A stretch of 64,000 nucleotides of DNA from Chrysophaeum taylorii (GCA_029834535.1 JAQMWT010000009.1:310001-374000); one strand, 5' to 3'. Shown: positions 39,959 through 50,409, counted from the first letter of the stretch. Numbers and translations: made by a program. The notes: generated by a model not told the origin, from the letters alone.

Positions 39959-40171
39959 TAATTATAACATCATCCCATCGTTCGTCGGACTTTTGTTCGA
40001 TGTAACTAATAAAAAAAAAAACTAGCTGCCACAACACTATTGTTGTTGTTGTTGCTGTTGTTAATCATGTTAGCGTCTTATTTTTTTCTCTTTCCACCAA
40101 CCACAAGCAGGGAGGGCATTATTGGATTCAGGCGCCGAAAAGAAATGGCTTCATCACCAAGAACGAACGGT

Positions 40172-43100
40172 TCATGGCGGCGGTATGTACGGCTCGGCGA
40201 TGTCGGCCAGGGCTCTCGCGTTGGGGTGAGTGGTGGCGGTCTGGGCGTAGCAATGGGCAGTGAGCTCGGAGCGAAGACGCTCGAGCCACTGGAGATGCTG
40301 CTCGACGGCCTTGCTCGCCTGAAACCGGTCGTGCATCCACACTTTGAGCTGGTGTTGAAGCGCGCTCGCGGTGCCCGACGCTGCCTTGGTAGCCTCGCCG
40401 TCGAGCCTGACGTTGGCGAGCGAGGTGCGAACGGCGTCGCGGGTTAGGAACTCCCAGTTTTCGAACGCGGGGTCGGGGGGCGGCGCGGCGTAGCTAGGCG
40501 CAAAGCCCCCCCAAGGAGGTGGTACGCGGTGACCGTCAAAAAAGGGGGGCGTCGCGTAAACCACGGGGGGGTGCCCGCGTTGGAGCAAGACGTACTGCGG
40601 TCCGGAGGGCACCTCTCCTCCTCCTCGTTGTTGGTCTCGTCGCAGCGAAGTGGTGTCGAGCAAGCTGGAGAGCGAGCGGGTATCGTCGTCGAGCTCCGTG
40701 CTCAGACGCTCGAGTTCGGAGAGCTCATCTTCGGGCGGACCCTTGAGGGCCGAGTCGACGCGGTGGATCTTCGACTCGCGCGCCGCCAACCAGGCCTGGA
40801 TGCCGCGGAGCTGGCGTACGAGGCGGTTGAGGTCGTCGGTCTCCGTCTCGAGATGCCGCTTCGTCGCGTCCGAGCTCTTAGTCCCTGGCGTCCGGCGCCA
40901 CTCGTCGCGCTTCTGCTCGAGCCTGCGTTGTCGTCGTCGCAGCCATTCGCGCTGGCGCTTGACGAGGGCGCTCGCGCGCTCGAGGGCGCCTTGTTCGGCT
41001 TCGACGCGGGTCCGTCCCCAGCTGCTGTTGCCGCGGCGCCGGCGGCTCGCTCGCGGCGTGCGGTTCTTGTCCGAGACGCTCGACCCGCGGGCGGCGTCGT
41101 CGTCCGACGTCGTCGCCTGGCGCTCGAGCAGGTCGACCCGTCGACGCAGCTCGGCGCACTCGCGCTCGGCGACGTGGCCGTCCTCTTTGAGGCGCGCGCA
41201 GTCAGCCTCGAGGCGGTCGGCGCGCTCGTTGGCGGCGTCGCGATCGGCCTCGGCGCGCTCGGCGCCGCGCCGCGTACTCTCGCGCATCGTCTCTGCCTCG
41301 CGCGCGTGCGCCTCGGCTCGCACGGCGCGCGCCTGCGCGGCGGCGCGCTCTCTCTCTGCCGCGTCGGCGCGAGCGCGGTGCTCGACGAGATGATCCCCTT
41401 GCTTCTGTTGCTGCTGGGAGGAGACTACTTCCAGGTCGCGCGCCCGCGCCCGCGCCGCTCGAAGTTCTGCCTCGACGGCGTGCGCCTGGCTCGCGAGCCG
41501 CGAGCGCTCCGCCTCGGCCGCCCCCAGCTTGGTCGCCAACTCGGCCGCCTCGGCGCGCACCCCCCGGAGCTCGTCGCGCGCCATCTGATCGGCGGTCAGC
41601 CCGGCGTCGAGCCTCGCGCGCAGCGCTTCGCGCTCGGTCTCCGCCGTTCGTGCCTTGACCTCCCACTCGGCCGCCTCGGCCCGCGCACCGCGCACATCCT
41701 CGCGAGCCGCCGCCGCATCCGTCTCGAGCCGCGACCGCAGACTGCTGCGCTCGTACGCCCACTCGGCCGCGGACGCTCGCAGCAGACGCACCTCGGCCTC
41801 TGCCTCGGCTGCCCGAGCCTCGGCCTCCGAGAAATCGCCGCCCGGCTTGTCGGCCGACAAGGCGCGCGCCTTCCACTCGGACGCGTCGGCGCGCGCGCTC
41901 CGGACCTGCGCCGCCGCCTCGGCCTCGTACCGATCTTTGGCGACGACCGCCGCCCGCTCGACGTCGCGCGCCGCGTCCCGCGCCGCCCGCGCGTCGCGCT
42001 CGGCCGCGACGCCCCGCTCCTCGGCGAGAACCCGCGCCTCGCGCGTCGCCGCCAGCTCGACCTCGACCTCGCTCGCGCGTCGCGACGCGCTCTGCGCCTC
42101 GTCTGCCGCGACCCGAAGCTCGGCCTCGGCCGCCGCGAGCCGCGACCGCAGCGTCGCTGCTTCTCCGTCGTTCGCGGCGGCGCGCGCCTCGGCCGCGCGA
42201 CACCGCTCGTCGGCGGCGCGCCGATCGGCGAAGGCAATTCGCGACTTCGCAGCCTCGCCGTCCTCTGACGCGGCGCGCGCCTCGGCCGCCTCGCACCGTG
42301 CTTCGGCCGCTTCTGACCTCTCCTCGGCGGCTGCGAGCCGCGACCGAAGTGTTGCCACTTCGCCATCGCTCCGCGCGGCGCGCGCCTCTGCGCTCTTGCA
42401 GCGCTCCTCGGAGTTCGAGACCCGCGACAACAGCGTCGCCACCTCACCCCCGTGCGACGTGGCGCGTCTCTCTGCCGCCTCGCAGCGTGCGTCCGAGGCA
42501 GCGAGCCGCGACCGGAGCGACGCGATCTCGCCATCTTCTGTCGCTGCGCGCATCTCGGACGAGGCCTGCTTCAAGCGCTCCTCGGCAGCCGCGAGCCGCG
42601 ACCGCGACGTGGCCGCTTCCTCGTTGCTAGACGAAGCGCGTGCCTCCGCGACCTTGCAGCGCTCTTCGGCAGCCGCGACCCGCGACGCCGCCGCCTCATC
42701 AATAGACGAAGCGCGCGCGTTAGCGACCTTGCAGCCCTCCTCGGCCTCGGCGAGTCTCGACCGCAGCGTTGTTGCTTCGACGTCGCCAGACGAAGCGCGC
42801 GCGTTAGCGACCTTGCACCGCTCCTCGGCCTCGGCGAGTCTCGACCGCAGCGTTGTTGCTTCGACGTCGCCAGACGAAGCGCGCGCGTTAGCGACCTTGC
42901 ACCGCTCCTCGGCCTCGGCGAGTCTCGACCGCAGCGTTGTTGCTTCGATGTCGCCAGACGAAGCGCGTGCGTTAGCGACCTTGCACCGCTCCTCGGCCTC
43001 GGCGAGTCTCGACCGCAGCGTTGTTGCTTCGATGTCGCCAGACGAAGCGCGTGCGTTAGCGACCTTGCACCGCTCCTCAGCCTCGGCGAGTCTCGTCCGC

Positions 43101-45385
43101 AGCGTCGCCGCCTCGTCGTCGCCAGACGAAGCGCGTGCATTCGCGACCTTGCAGCGTTCCTCGGCAGCCGCGAGCCGCGACCGCAGCGTCGCCGCCTCGT
43201 CGTCGCCAGACGAAGCGCATGCCTCAGCGACACCATTGCAGCGCTCCTCGGCAGCCGCGAGCCGCGACCGCAGCGTCGCCGCCTCATCATCACCAGACGA
43301 AGCGCGTGCTTCCGCCACCTTGCAGCGCTTCTCGGCAGCCGCGAGCCGCGACCGCAGCGTCGCCGCCTCACCATCACCAGACGACGCGCATGCCTCGGCG
43401 ACACCATTGCAGCGCTCCTCGGCAGCCGCGAGCCGCGACCGCAGCGTCGCCGCCTCATCATCACGAGACGAAGCGCATGCCTCGGCGACCTTGCAGCGCT
43501 CCTCGGCAGCCGCGAGCCGCGACCGCAGCGTCGCCGCCGCGTCATCAGCAGACGACGCGCGTGCTTCCACCGTCTCACACCGCTCCTCTGCAGCCGCGAG
43601 CCGCGACCGCAGCGTCGTTGCCTCGCCATCGAGCGAAGCGGCTCGAGCCTCCGCCGCCTCGCACCGGTCGTTGGCAGCAGCGAGCCACGACCGCAGCGTC
43701 GCGGCGGCGCCGTCGGCCGACGCCGCGCGTGCCTCCGCGGCCTCGCGCCGCTCCTCGGCGACTTTGCAGCGATCCTCGGCGGCACCGAGCCGCGTTCGCA
43801 GCGCCTCGTCCGGGCTCGGACCAGCAGCCTCGCGGCGCTTCTCGGCGGCGGCGGCGGCGGCGGCGGCGGCCTCGAGTCTCGCGCGCAGCGTGTTCGCCTC
43901 GGCGTCCGCCGCCGCGGCGCGGGCTTCGGCGGCGGCCGCGCGCCGGTCGTCGAGGCCCGGCGCTTCCTCGCGATCCGCAGCAAGTTCTTCTTCGGCGGCC
44001 GCGAGTCTTTCGCGCAACGAAACCGCCTCGGCCTCGGCGTCGGCGGCGCGGGCTCGGGCGACCTCGCAGCGCGCGTTGGCCGCGTCGAGACACTCCCGCA
44101 GCGTCGCGGCCCCGGCTGCTTCGTCGGCGGCGCGAGCGTTGGCAGCGTCGATTCGCGCCCTGACCTCCTCGTCGTCCCTCCGGCGCATCTCCGCGGCGCG
44201 CTTCTCGGCTCTTTCTTCGTCAGCGCGGCGTTCGGCCGCGGCGGCCGCGAGGCGCGACTCGGCGTGCGAGGCGCGGTCGTCGGCGGCCTTGACGAATACC
44301 TCCGACTCGGCGCGGGTACGCTCGCACGCGTCGCACGGGGCGTCGCGGTCTCTTTTCCAGCGCGCGGCGTCGGCCTCGGCGCGGTGCGCGCGCGCTCGCG
44401 CCGCCTCCTCGCGGCGCTCGGCCGAAGCGGCGCGCTTTTCGAGGTCATCTCGCTCGGCCTCGAGCAGCGCGAGACGCTTGTCGTCGTCGCGATCCTCGAG
44501 CTCGCGCCGCGCGGCCGCGAGCTCTGCGGCCGCGCGCGCGCGCGCAGCCTCCGCCGACTCGAGCTGGTTCGCGGCCTCGGCGGCGCGGCGCTCGACCTCG
44601 GACACGCGGTCCGCCCGCGCCTCGGCCTCGCGCAGCCGTCGGGCGAGCTCGCCGTCGTTCTTCGAGGCGCGGTCCTCGGCCGTCGTCGCCCGTTCGCGCC
44701 ATCGCTTCGCGTCGAGCTCAGCCGCCTCGACCCGGGTCTCGAGCCCGCGCGAAAGCGCGGCTTCCGCCTTGGCCACCCGTTCGCGCTCGAGACGCCTCGC
44801 CTCTTCCGTCTCGGCCGACGACCCCAAAGCGCGGCCTTTGGGGGTCTCGACATGGAGGCTCGTGCGCGATGGAGAGCTCGCGAGACCCTTCGGTCCCGAA
44901 ACTTCGAGACTCGATTGTCTCTCGAGCGAGCTCCTCGGTCCGACGATCCCCGGCAGAGGTTTGCGGTCAAAGATCGAGGGCCCCACCGGCGGCGCCTTTT
45001 TCTTTGGCTTCCCCAGCAGCTCGCGCACGTCCTCCTTGGCTCGCTTCTTCTTCGCGTCCTTCCCCTCCTTCTCCCCCGTCGCTCGTTTTTTCCGCTCCTC
45101 CTCGTAAATGCTCCGGTAATACTCGTCGCACGGGTGGTCCCACGTGCTCTCCCCGGTGGCAAAGTTGAAATAGTAGATCTCCTCCGTGTCCGTCGTCTTG
45201 CACGGCTTCCAATTCTCGGGGAGCGGCGCCTTGAGCCCCTCGCGCGCTATCCAGAACAACTCGGAGTCCTTCTCGACCTCCATCCCCAGCCATTTCGCGT
45301 ACTCGGTCACCTCCTCCTGCGACGGCACGTAGTTTGGGTCGATCTCCTCCTCGAGGACTATCGAATCCCCTTGCTGCCCGCTCAT
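40172..45385 (-). CDS. CEP164-like WW-domain coiled-coil protein
   Basis: A 1737-residue intronless protein. The N-terminus matches CEP164 of ciliary distal appendages: VTEYAKWLGMEVEKDSELFW and IAREGLKAPLPENWKPC lead into a WW domain (about 54-87; Trp59, YYFNFATGESTWDHPCDEYY). In animals this part binds TTBK2 and is needed to dock basal bodies. Residues of about 190-1530 are an almost unbroken coiled coil rich in Ala, Glu and Arg, and about 590-900 is a run of 28-residue repeats. A Gly/Pro region (about 1600-1660) separates a final helical domain (LQHQLKVWMHDRFQASKAVE, about 1675-1700). The call rests on the N-terminal domain and architecture. It implies a flagellated life stage. The start at 45385 gives MSGQQGDSIVLEEEIDPNYV, close to family N-termini. 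The antisense strand is open for over 1000 codons, a by-product of Ala/Arg/Glu codon bias. Confidence 0.85.
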   Translation of the reverse strand: MSGQQGDSIVLEEEIDPNYVPSQEEVTEYAKWLGMEVEKDSELFWIAREGLKAPLPENWKPCKTTDTEEIYYFNFATGESTWDHPCDEYYRSIYEEERKKRATGEKEGKDAKKKRAKEDVRELLGKPKKKAPPVGPSIFDRKPLPGIVGPRSSLERQSSLEVSGPKGLASSPSRTSLHVETPKGRALGSSAETEEARRLERERVAKAEAALSRGLETRVEAAELDAKRWRERATTAEDRASKNDGELARRLREAEARADRVSEVERRAAEAANQLESAEAARARAAAELAAARRELEDRDDDKRLALLEAERDDLEKRAASAERREEAARARAHRAEADAARWKRDRDAPCDACERTRAESEVFVKAADDRASHAESRLAAAAAERRADEERAEKRAAEMRRRDDEEVRARIDAANARAADEAAGAATLRECLDAANARCEVARARAADAEAEAVSLRERLAAAEEELAADREEAPGLDDRRAAAAEARAAAADAEANTLRARLEAAAAAAAAAEKRREAAGPSPDEALRTRLGAAEDRCKVAEERREAAEARAASADGAAATLRSWLAAANDRCEAAEARAASLDGEATTLRSRLAAAEERCETVEARASSADDAAATLRSRLAAAEERCKVAEACASSRDDEAATLRSRLAAAEERCNGVAEACASSGDGEAATLRSRLAAAEKRCKVAEARASSGDDEAATLRSRLAAAEERCNGVAEACASSGDDEAATLRSRLAAAEERCKVANARASSGDDEAATLRTRLAEAEERCKVANARASSGDIEATTLRSRLAEAEERCKVANARASSGDIEATTLRSRLAEAEERCKVANARASSGDVEATTLRSRLAEAEERCKVANARASSGDVEATTLRSRLAEAEEGCKVANARASSIDEAAASRVAAAEERCKVAEARASSSNEEAATSRSRLAAAEERLKQASSEMRAATEDGEIASLRSRLAASDARCEAAERRATSHGGEVATLLSRVSNSEERCKSAEARAARSDGEVATLRSRLAAAEERSEAAEARCEAAEARAASEDGEAAKSRIAFADRRAADERCRAAEARAAANDGEAATLRSRLAAAEAELRVAADEAQSASRRASEVEVELAATREARVLAEERGVAAERDARAARDAARDVERAAVVAKDRYEAEAAAQVRSARADASEWKARALSADKPGGDFSEAEARAAEAEAEVRLLRASAAEWAYERSSLRSRLETDAAAAREDVRGARAEAAEWEVKARTAETEREALRARLDAGLTADQMARDELRGVRAEAAELATKLGAAEAERSRLASQAHAVEAELRAARARARDLEVVSSQQQQKQGDHLVEHRARADAAERERAAAQARAVRAEAHAREAETMRESTRRGAERAEADRDAANERADRLEADCARLKEDGHVAERECAELRRRVDLLERQATTSDDDAARGSSVSDKNRTPRASRRRRGNSSWGRTRVEAEQGALERASALVKRQREWLRRRQRRLEQKRDEWRRTPGTKSSDATKRHLETETDDLNRLVRQLRGIQAWLAARESKIHRVDSALKGPPEDELSELERLSTELDDDTRSLSSLLDTTSLRRDQQRGGGEVPSGPQYVLLQRGHPPVVYATPPFFDGHRVPPPWGGFAPSYAAPPPDPAFENWEFLTRDAVRTSLANVRLDGEATKAASGTASALQHQLKVWMHDRFQASKAVEQHLQWLERLRSELTAHCYAQTATTHPNARALADIAEPYIPPP
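42640..43620 (-). repeat. 84-bp (28-codon) coding tandem repeats
   Basis: About eleven units of 84-87 bp coding for CKVANARASSGDxEATTLRS then RLAEAEER or RLAAAEER. Units from about 42733 to 43068 are nearly identical to one another. Units with an extra codon read CNGVAEACASSG. Twenty-eight residues equal exactly four heptads, so the repeat keeps coiled-coil register. Confidence 0.9.
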
Positions 45386-45559
45386 CCTCGCTTTTTCTTG
45401 CGCTCCATCCTCCTTTGAACAATCTCAAACCGCCCTTTTATTACTACGACCCACGATCCCTAGTAGTACAATCAATCAATCAATCAATCAATCAATACCC
45501 GCGTCCTCTGGATCTGTCGTCTTTTTTGCTCATGTTCTATGTAGTGTAGTGTAGTGTAG

Positions 45560-45595
<36 letters not shown>

Positions 45596-47163
45596 GATTG
45601 GTGGTATGTGCTCGAGCCAAGGTTGAGAGTGTGGTCGGCAACGGATGTGAGGTGGCGGCGGTTATGGTGGAAACACGCGATCTCGTCGCGCATCGCAACA
45701 CGGCCTCGCGGCGGCAAAGAGAAAGGGCGGAACTCGCATGCGAGGGCGGGCGTTTCACGGAGAGGCGGCGCCGCATACGGACCCGAGAGACTGTACTGGC
45801 TGCGAATCAATCTCGAGACAAACCTCCCAGTCAACAGTCGAATCATACGGAAGGACGCGAAACGCTGGTCTCCACGAGCGAGAGCATATATGGACGCGGT
45901 TTTGTTTGCCGCCGAAACTCGTACAAATACACCCTTCTATTTTGCCGCCGTCGTCAGCCTCACGTGGTTGATAAGACCGAATTTCTTTCCAATGCACAGA
46001 CAAGACTGGTGTCACAATTCGTGCCCTGCACCTTAACCGCGCGAACGAAGCGCCCGTCGACGATGCGTAAGTTAACGTCCTCGCGCGTAACACCGGCCAC
46101 TGTGCAATCAACCTGTCTCCCCCTTAAAATCAATCACGAGCAAGATTTATTATTATTAGTGGGCTTTTCAAAAATGTGGATTGCGAAAAAGGGGGGGGCG
46201 GTGGTGGTGTGCGCGAGGAGTTTGTTTGTTCGTAATTTTAAGGGGAGGTCAGAGTGGCTGAGTCGGTCAAGGTTCGTCAAAGTCAAATGCGCTCCAAAGG
46301 GGAGTGCGGTGGTCTGCGCATGGGGTTTGATTACATGGGTTTTAAGAGGCGACTGCTAAAACGGGGGGATTCACTGACACGCGAGCTGCACCGCCGGGGG
46401 ATTGCGCGTCGAAGCAACCGACGCCCGGCAAATGAAGGGCTGGGCCAACATCATACCTTTCTTTCCCCCTGGGGTGTTTGGGGCGAGGCGGCAGGGCGTG
46501 TTAAATAAATAAATAAATAAATGTGACACACCAAAGATGTTGTGCGCAAACACTCATAAAACCCCCAACCTGCGGGTGGTGCGCAAGCACGTCGTCCAGA
46601 AGCGGCGCCCGTGTTGCCATGGCGTTCTCAGAGGCCCCCTTGGACGTTCTAGAGCGATTTTGCGGTTCGGGCGGGCGGTGGTGGCGGAGCTGCGTTTTTG
46701 CGTCCATCTCCGTGTCGATGAGACAAAAGTCGCCTGATCAGTCAGACTGGACACGCCGTTTGCCCTGGAGCTGGCGTCGACACCCAGACCTCCGCTTCTA
46801 AAGTCAACAAATATTTTGGCTTTGGTTTCATGGTTGATTTTAGACCTACGATTAAGAAGCTTGTTGCCACGGGCACTCCCTCCCGATACGCTCCAGTTTC
46901 TATCGGACTCGCTTCAATCTGCCACGACAACCCGCGTGACTTCCGGTTCCGCTGCGCCGGTTCCGCTGCGCCGCCGTCTTCTTTTGCCAGTTTGCTTCTT
47001 CCGTGCCCGCCTGACCTCGAGCTCAGGCGTCCTCGTGTGCGTTTCCGCTCTTCCTTTCACAAGACCACAACCTCCCTTATTAGTACCTTATAGCACATTT
47101 TCCCTGTTTCAACGTGCCATCATCGTCGTCAGGGTTTTCGGGGGTTTCTTTCGGGGTTGAAAT
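45386..47163. other. Gene-poor stretch with simple repeats
   Basis: It contains (ATCA)n at about 45467-45496, a (GTAGT)n then (CTG)n run at about 45538-45597 and (AAAT)n at about 46502-46522. Frames at 45559-46359 and 46830-47093 are open but have no recognisable features. A tRNA-like A-box sequence lies at about 46252, but no tRNA can be folded. Confidence 0.4.
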
Positions 47164-47348
47164 CCACGTTCCCGGCCTGCGACGCTTTTGTACGACCTCG
47201 CACAAGAACGCGCGCAGTGGCGGTCCGCCATCAACAACTCCTCGTCCCTCGTCTCTGCCCCAACTGCGTGATTTTGCCTCCTGCTGGTCCGGCCTGGCTC
47301 CCATGGCTCCCATGCCTCGGGAGAGGTCTGAAGATAGTTTAGTTAGTT
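47164..47348 (+). repeat. Dispersed hairpin-ended repeat, long copy
   Basis: Second near-complete copy of the family at 27948-28148. The hairpin region has a local duplication (CCTGGCTCCCATGGCTCCCA). The tail is TAGTTTAGTTAGTT. It abuts, and may have truncated, the 3' end of the minus-strand gene remnant at 47343-47747. Confidence 0.6.
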
Positions 47349-47747
47349 GAAGTCTGCCACTGCGAAGAAGAAAGGAGGGGTTGCTAGAGAGCGCGAGGAC
47401 ACGGCGGGCTTGAAAGGCGTCGTCGTCGGCCAACTCGGACTCGTCGGAGTCCGGGTCGTCCCCTTCGAACCCGAGGTTGAGTTCCGCGGCCAGGCGGTCG
47501 CGTTCGGCGGAGTCGAAGCGGGGCTGTGGGAAACAAACCTTCTTCGAGACCGTCTCGAGCCCAGAAGCGGTCGCCGCGGTGGTAAGAGCAGTTGTTGTCG
47601 CCGAGCGATTCGAGGATGCAGAAGTACGAGCTGGTCAGGTAGCGCCAGCAGCTCTCCGCGCGGTCGGCGAGGTACTCGTTCCAGCACTGGATGACGGCCG
47701 CCTTGATGTCGCGCAACGTGCGCCAGCGCGAGCACGAAGATCAACAC
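47343..47747 (-). pseudogene. Gene remnant or unrecognised exons
   Basis: On the minus strand 47560-47720 reads LRDIKAAVIQCWNEYLADRA, then ESCWRYLTSSYFCILESLGD and NNCSYHRGDRFWARDGLE. About 47350-47530 continues in another frame as RFDSAERDRLAAELNLGFEG, then DDPDSDESELADDDAFQARR. Both stretches look like true protein (Trp, Cys and Tyr rich, then acidic), but they do not share a frame, lack an ATG and run into the dispersed repeat. No family recognised. This is a frameshifted host-gene remnant or exons with an unseen intron. Confidence 0.45.
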
Positions 47748-48023
47748 GTCCTGCTTCCCCGATTCGGCGATTTGTACCCCGACGTCGGCGCCTCACCCCG
47801 GACCTCGGCCGACACCCCCGCGCGTACGATTCTCGTCGTCATAACGGGATCGCATGGAGGTGAGAAGAACAGCGCAGCTAAAATATGATAAAAGAAGACA
47901 GGGGGCGGGGCGAAAGGGTCCGCCCTGTGCTTTGAACCGGCCGCCGGACTCACGATTATGCACTCCTGCTCAAGCATTTCGAACAAGTTCGCAGAGATGT
48001 ATTCCTCCTCGCCACTGACGTCC

Positions 48024-48944
48024 TCAATTGGCCACAGGCCAGGTCGTGAGCGTCAAGCCACTGTTGGGCGCCAAGCGTCTGTGATGATTATACTTTGTTT
48101 TGCTCGGGCAAAGCGCGGTGATGTTGTCAAGAAGGTCGCGGTCGTCCCGGTAATGGTACTTAAGAAGCACTCCGGCATATTCGCGAAGATCATCTTCAGG
48201 TTCCAAGCCTTTCGCGGCGTGAGGGGACAGCACACTCGAGTGTGCTGCTGCCTCGGTGGGCTCCGCGAGCACGGCGAGCAAGCGGTCGAGCGGGATACCG
48301 ACGGCAGCCGCGATTGACGCCCACTCGGCGTTTCGTTTTGACTCGTTAGGGTTCCAGTTGGGATCGATGCTCAGCAAACAGACCGTCTCGATGCGGCGGT
48401 CGGGGGCCGCGCGCTGAAACTGGGCATGATCTCGAATCATACCTCCGATGCCGTCAGTCGCGCCGAGCGTCCGGACAACCTCGGCCGCGAGCCCAAGGAT
48501 GGGCGGCGCGTTCTTCAAAAACTCGCAGTAACTCGTATTCCCGTAACCCGCTTCCTTAAACGCCGCGTGCTCTATGCTCGTCGGGTAGCGCCAGGGCTTA
48601 ACGTCGGTCGACCAATCGCGCGTCCAGGCCTCCGAACATGCTTGGTGGTAGAAATAGCTGCTGATGAGCATATCCTCGGGGTTTCGAATGAAGTGAACGA
48701 CCGTATCGTTAGATCCTTGGCGCATTTGGTGGGTTGCCCCTTTAACGTTCAGACGCACGCCTTTTTTCTCGCACTTCTCGTGACACCCTTTATTAAAATA
48801 ACTGTCCCAAAAGTGCGCGTTTGAGCTCTCTCCGCAACACAAAGCGCGCACCAATTGAAAGGAAGCATACGTACCGCTCTTATGGTGCGCAATAATGTTC
48901 ACGATTCGCGCCTCGGCGACGACCAACCACAAAATCATCATCAT
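48024..48944 (-). CDS. Sulfotransferase-like protein
   Basis: A 306-residue protein with a hydrophobic start (MMMILWLVVAEA) and the two PAPS-binding motifs of sulfotransferases: the 5'-phosphosulfate loop in NIIAHHKSGTYASFQLVRAL (about 16-35) and the 3'-phosphate motif in VVHFIRNPEDMLISSYFYHQ (about 82-101), where Arg and the following Ser are the expected ligands. Several Cys residues and a short N-terminal signal suggest a secretory-pathway enzyme acting on a sugar or protein. Lysine of the 5' loop is present (KSGT). The C-terminal third has AGVLLKYHYRDDRDLL, like the last helix of the family. The acceptor is unknown. Confidence 0.8.
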   Translation of the reverse strand: MMMILWLVVAEARIVNIIAHHKSGTYASFQLVRALCCGESSNAHFWDSYFNKGCHEKCEKKGVRLNVKGATHQMRQGSNDTVVHFIRNPEDMLISSYFYHQACSEAWTRDWSTDVKPWRYPTSIEHAAFKEAGYGNTSYCEFLKNAPPILGLAAEVVRTLGATDGIGGMIRDHAQFQRAAPDRRIETVCLLSIDPNWNPNESKRNAEWASIAAAVGIPLDRLLAVLAEPTEAAAHSSVLSPHAAKGLEPEDDLREYAGVLLKYHYRDDRDLLDNITALCPSKTKYNHHRRLAPNSGLTLTTWPVAN

Positions 48945-49200
48945 CGCGTCAAAATATCTCGCAATGTTTTATCAACGGTCTAGCTGCGTGCAAATCTTGA
49001 GTGCAGCTTGCGCATATACGAAGCAAGAAAAACGTGGTAGTACATCATAATCCAAGTCATAAGTACAGGAAGCACACAGGAAATCAGAACAGGAAGAGGA
49101 GTACATAAAAGGAAGTAACCAAGCCCATAATATGATTTACTTTATCCCGTCATTCTTAGACATTACATACTGCAGTGAATATGGCGATTATTCACGATTT

Positions 49201-50317
49201 CCTAACTACTAATCGACAGATGTTTGTCTGTTTTGTCTCTTTGTTTGTTTGTCTTTAAATGTCGACTGTTAAGAGGGGGGGGTGTGTGTGGGGAGCATGA
49301 AGGATGTGGGTGGGTTTGTTTGTTTGTCCCTCGATTTAGGGTAAGGATCAGATAGGCGCGTGAGCCAGGCAGTGATCCTCCAAGCCGTCTACGGCGACCT
49401 CGCAGACTGTTTCCACGACCCGCGGCGGCTCTTTCAGCGCGCCATTCTCACGCCCCGTCGAAACGATGTTGTCGATGCTGACAACGCGCGCATGACCGCG
49501 GCCTTTTTTTTTTTTTTTGAAGACGAGGCGTCGGAGTTCTTTTCGGCCGACTAGGTTGGGTCGGAAGCCGACGCCTCGCTCTTTACAGTCGAGTTTTGAA
49601 CTCCCTGACAACCAACGGCATGCTGACTTTGATCGCGAGCTTAAAGTCTTCGCAACCTCGACCCGTCGCACGGCCACTGCAACGGTACCAGATACATGAT
49701 CGATCGTGTCGTTGTCACCGAGGCTCCTCCAACCTGTATCCCTTAAGGCCCGCCGACGCCAAACGATCACCAAGAGCCAGAGCCAGACGCCCCGCGAGGT
49801 CGGCGTCCTCTTGGCGAAGCCCGTCTTCTGCCACGTCCAGCTCTACGTGGCTCTCTGTCGATCGGCAACCCCGAGGATATCCTCTTCTTGGTCGACGACT
49901 CCACCCTACCCCACACATGCTGCGCAATACCGATAAGCCCCCTCCCGGCGTCTACACGCGCACTATAGGTTAACTTACTGGGACCAGGTGAACTTACTGG
50001 GGTTTGAGATTGGGACTAGGTGAACTTAGTGACCAGGTGAACTTACTGAGACCAAGTGCAAACTTACTGGGGCTTTTAGAGTAAACTCAAAGCTTAGCGG
50101 CGTGTGCGGATCAAAGCAGCTTGGATTGGCGGGGGTGAGAGCGACGAGCTCAAAGGAGAGTGGGGTGAGTGGGTGTGGCTTTACGCCGAAATATAGAGAT
50201 TGGGTTGGGTTTACGCCGAATTTACTGGGGTTAGAGATTGGGACTAGGTGAACTTAAAGGGGTGAAAATGCTGGGGTTAGAGATTGGGACTAGGTGAACT
50301 TACTGGCCTGCACTTGT
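49201..50317 (+). mobile_element. Helitron tail unit, isolated copy with inserted segment
   Basis: Plus-strand unit from CCTAACTACTAATCGACAG to GGCCTGCACTTGT. The helicase remnant at 49372-49970 includes VILQAVYGDLADCFHDPRRL, the TITKSQSQTPREVGVL frame and QLYVALCRSA. A segment of about 65 bp (49251-49318) that is not in other units interrupts the (TGTT)n part. A T-run of about 16 replaces the usual TTTTTTTCCCGG. Confidence 0.75.
49251..49318 (-). repeat. Short repeat, inverted copy
   Basis: The reverse complement (CCCACCCACATCCTTCATGC, CCCACACAC, CCCTCTTAACAGTCGACATT) matches 55976-56042 almost base for base and the sequence into which the Copia element at 50410 inserted. Confidence 0.7.
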
Positions 50318-50392
50318 TGTGCTCTAAGAGTTAGGATTACTCACGTATACTACGACTCAATAGGAGATGGCGTACGTAACTCTTAGTGCAAC
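50318..50392. repeat. MITE-like inverted repeat pair
   Basis: GTTGTGCTCTAAGAGTTA at about 50318-50336 and TAACTCTTAGTGCAAC at about 50377-50392 are inverted repeats (core CTAAGAGTTA perfect) around 40 bp of sequence. A third copy of the right-hand arm, AACTCTTAGTGCAAC, lies at about 55284-55298, beyond the Copia element. The three arms may mark the ends of one or two small non-autonomous DNA elements. Confidence 0.45.
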
Positions 50393-50409
50393 CACAAAAC
50401 CACCCACAT

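Noticed and set aside
41655-45107. Frames of about 850-1150 codons antisense to, or in other frames of, the CEP164-like gene
   Set aside because: They are mirror images of its Ala/Arg/Glu-rich codons and repeats; they contain no domain, while the minus-strand frame has a true WW domain.
46244-46335. tRNA-like start (CAGAGTGGCTGAGTCGGTCA) with a variable-arm-like hairpin and a weak B box (GGTTTGATTAC)
   Set aside because: The A-box is good, but no acceptor or T stem can be paired and no anticodon arm is clear. At best it is a tRNA-Ser/Leu relic or the head of a SINE.
45559-46359. 266-codon frame beginning with a Leu run
   Set aside because: The start is a (CTG)n microsatellite and the rest lacks any protein-like pattern.
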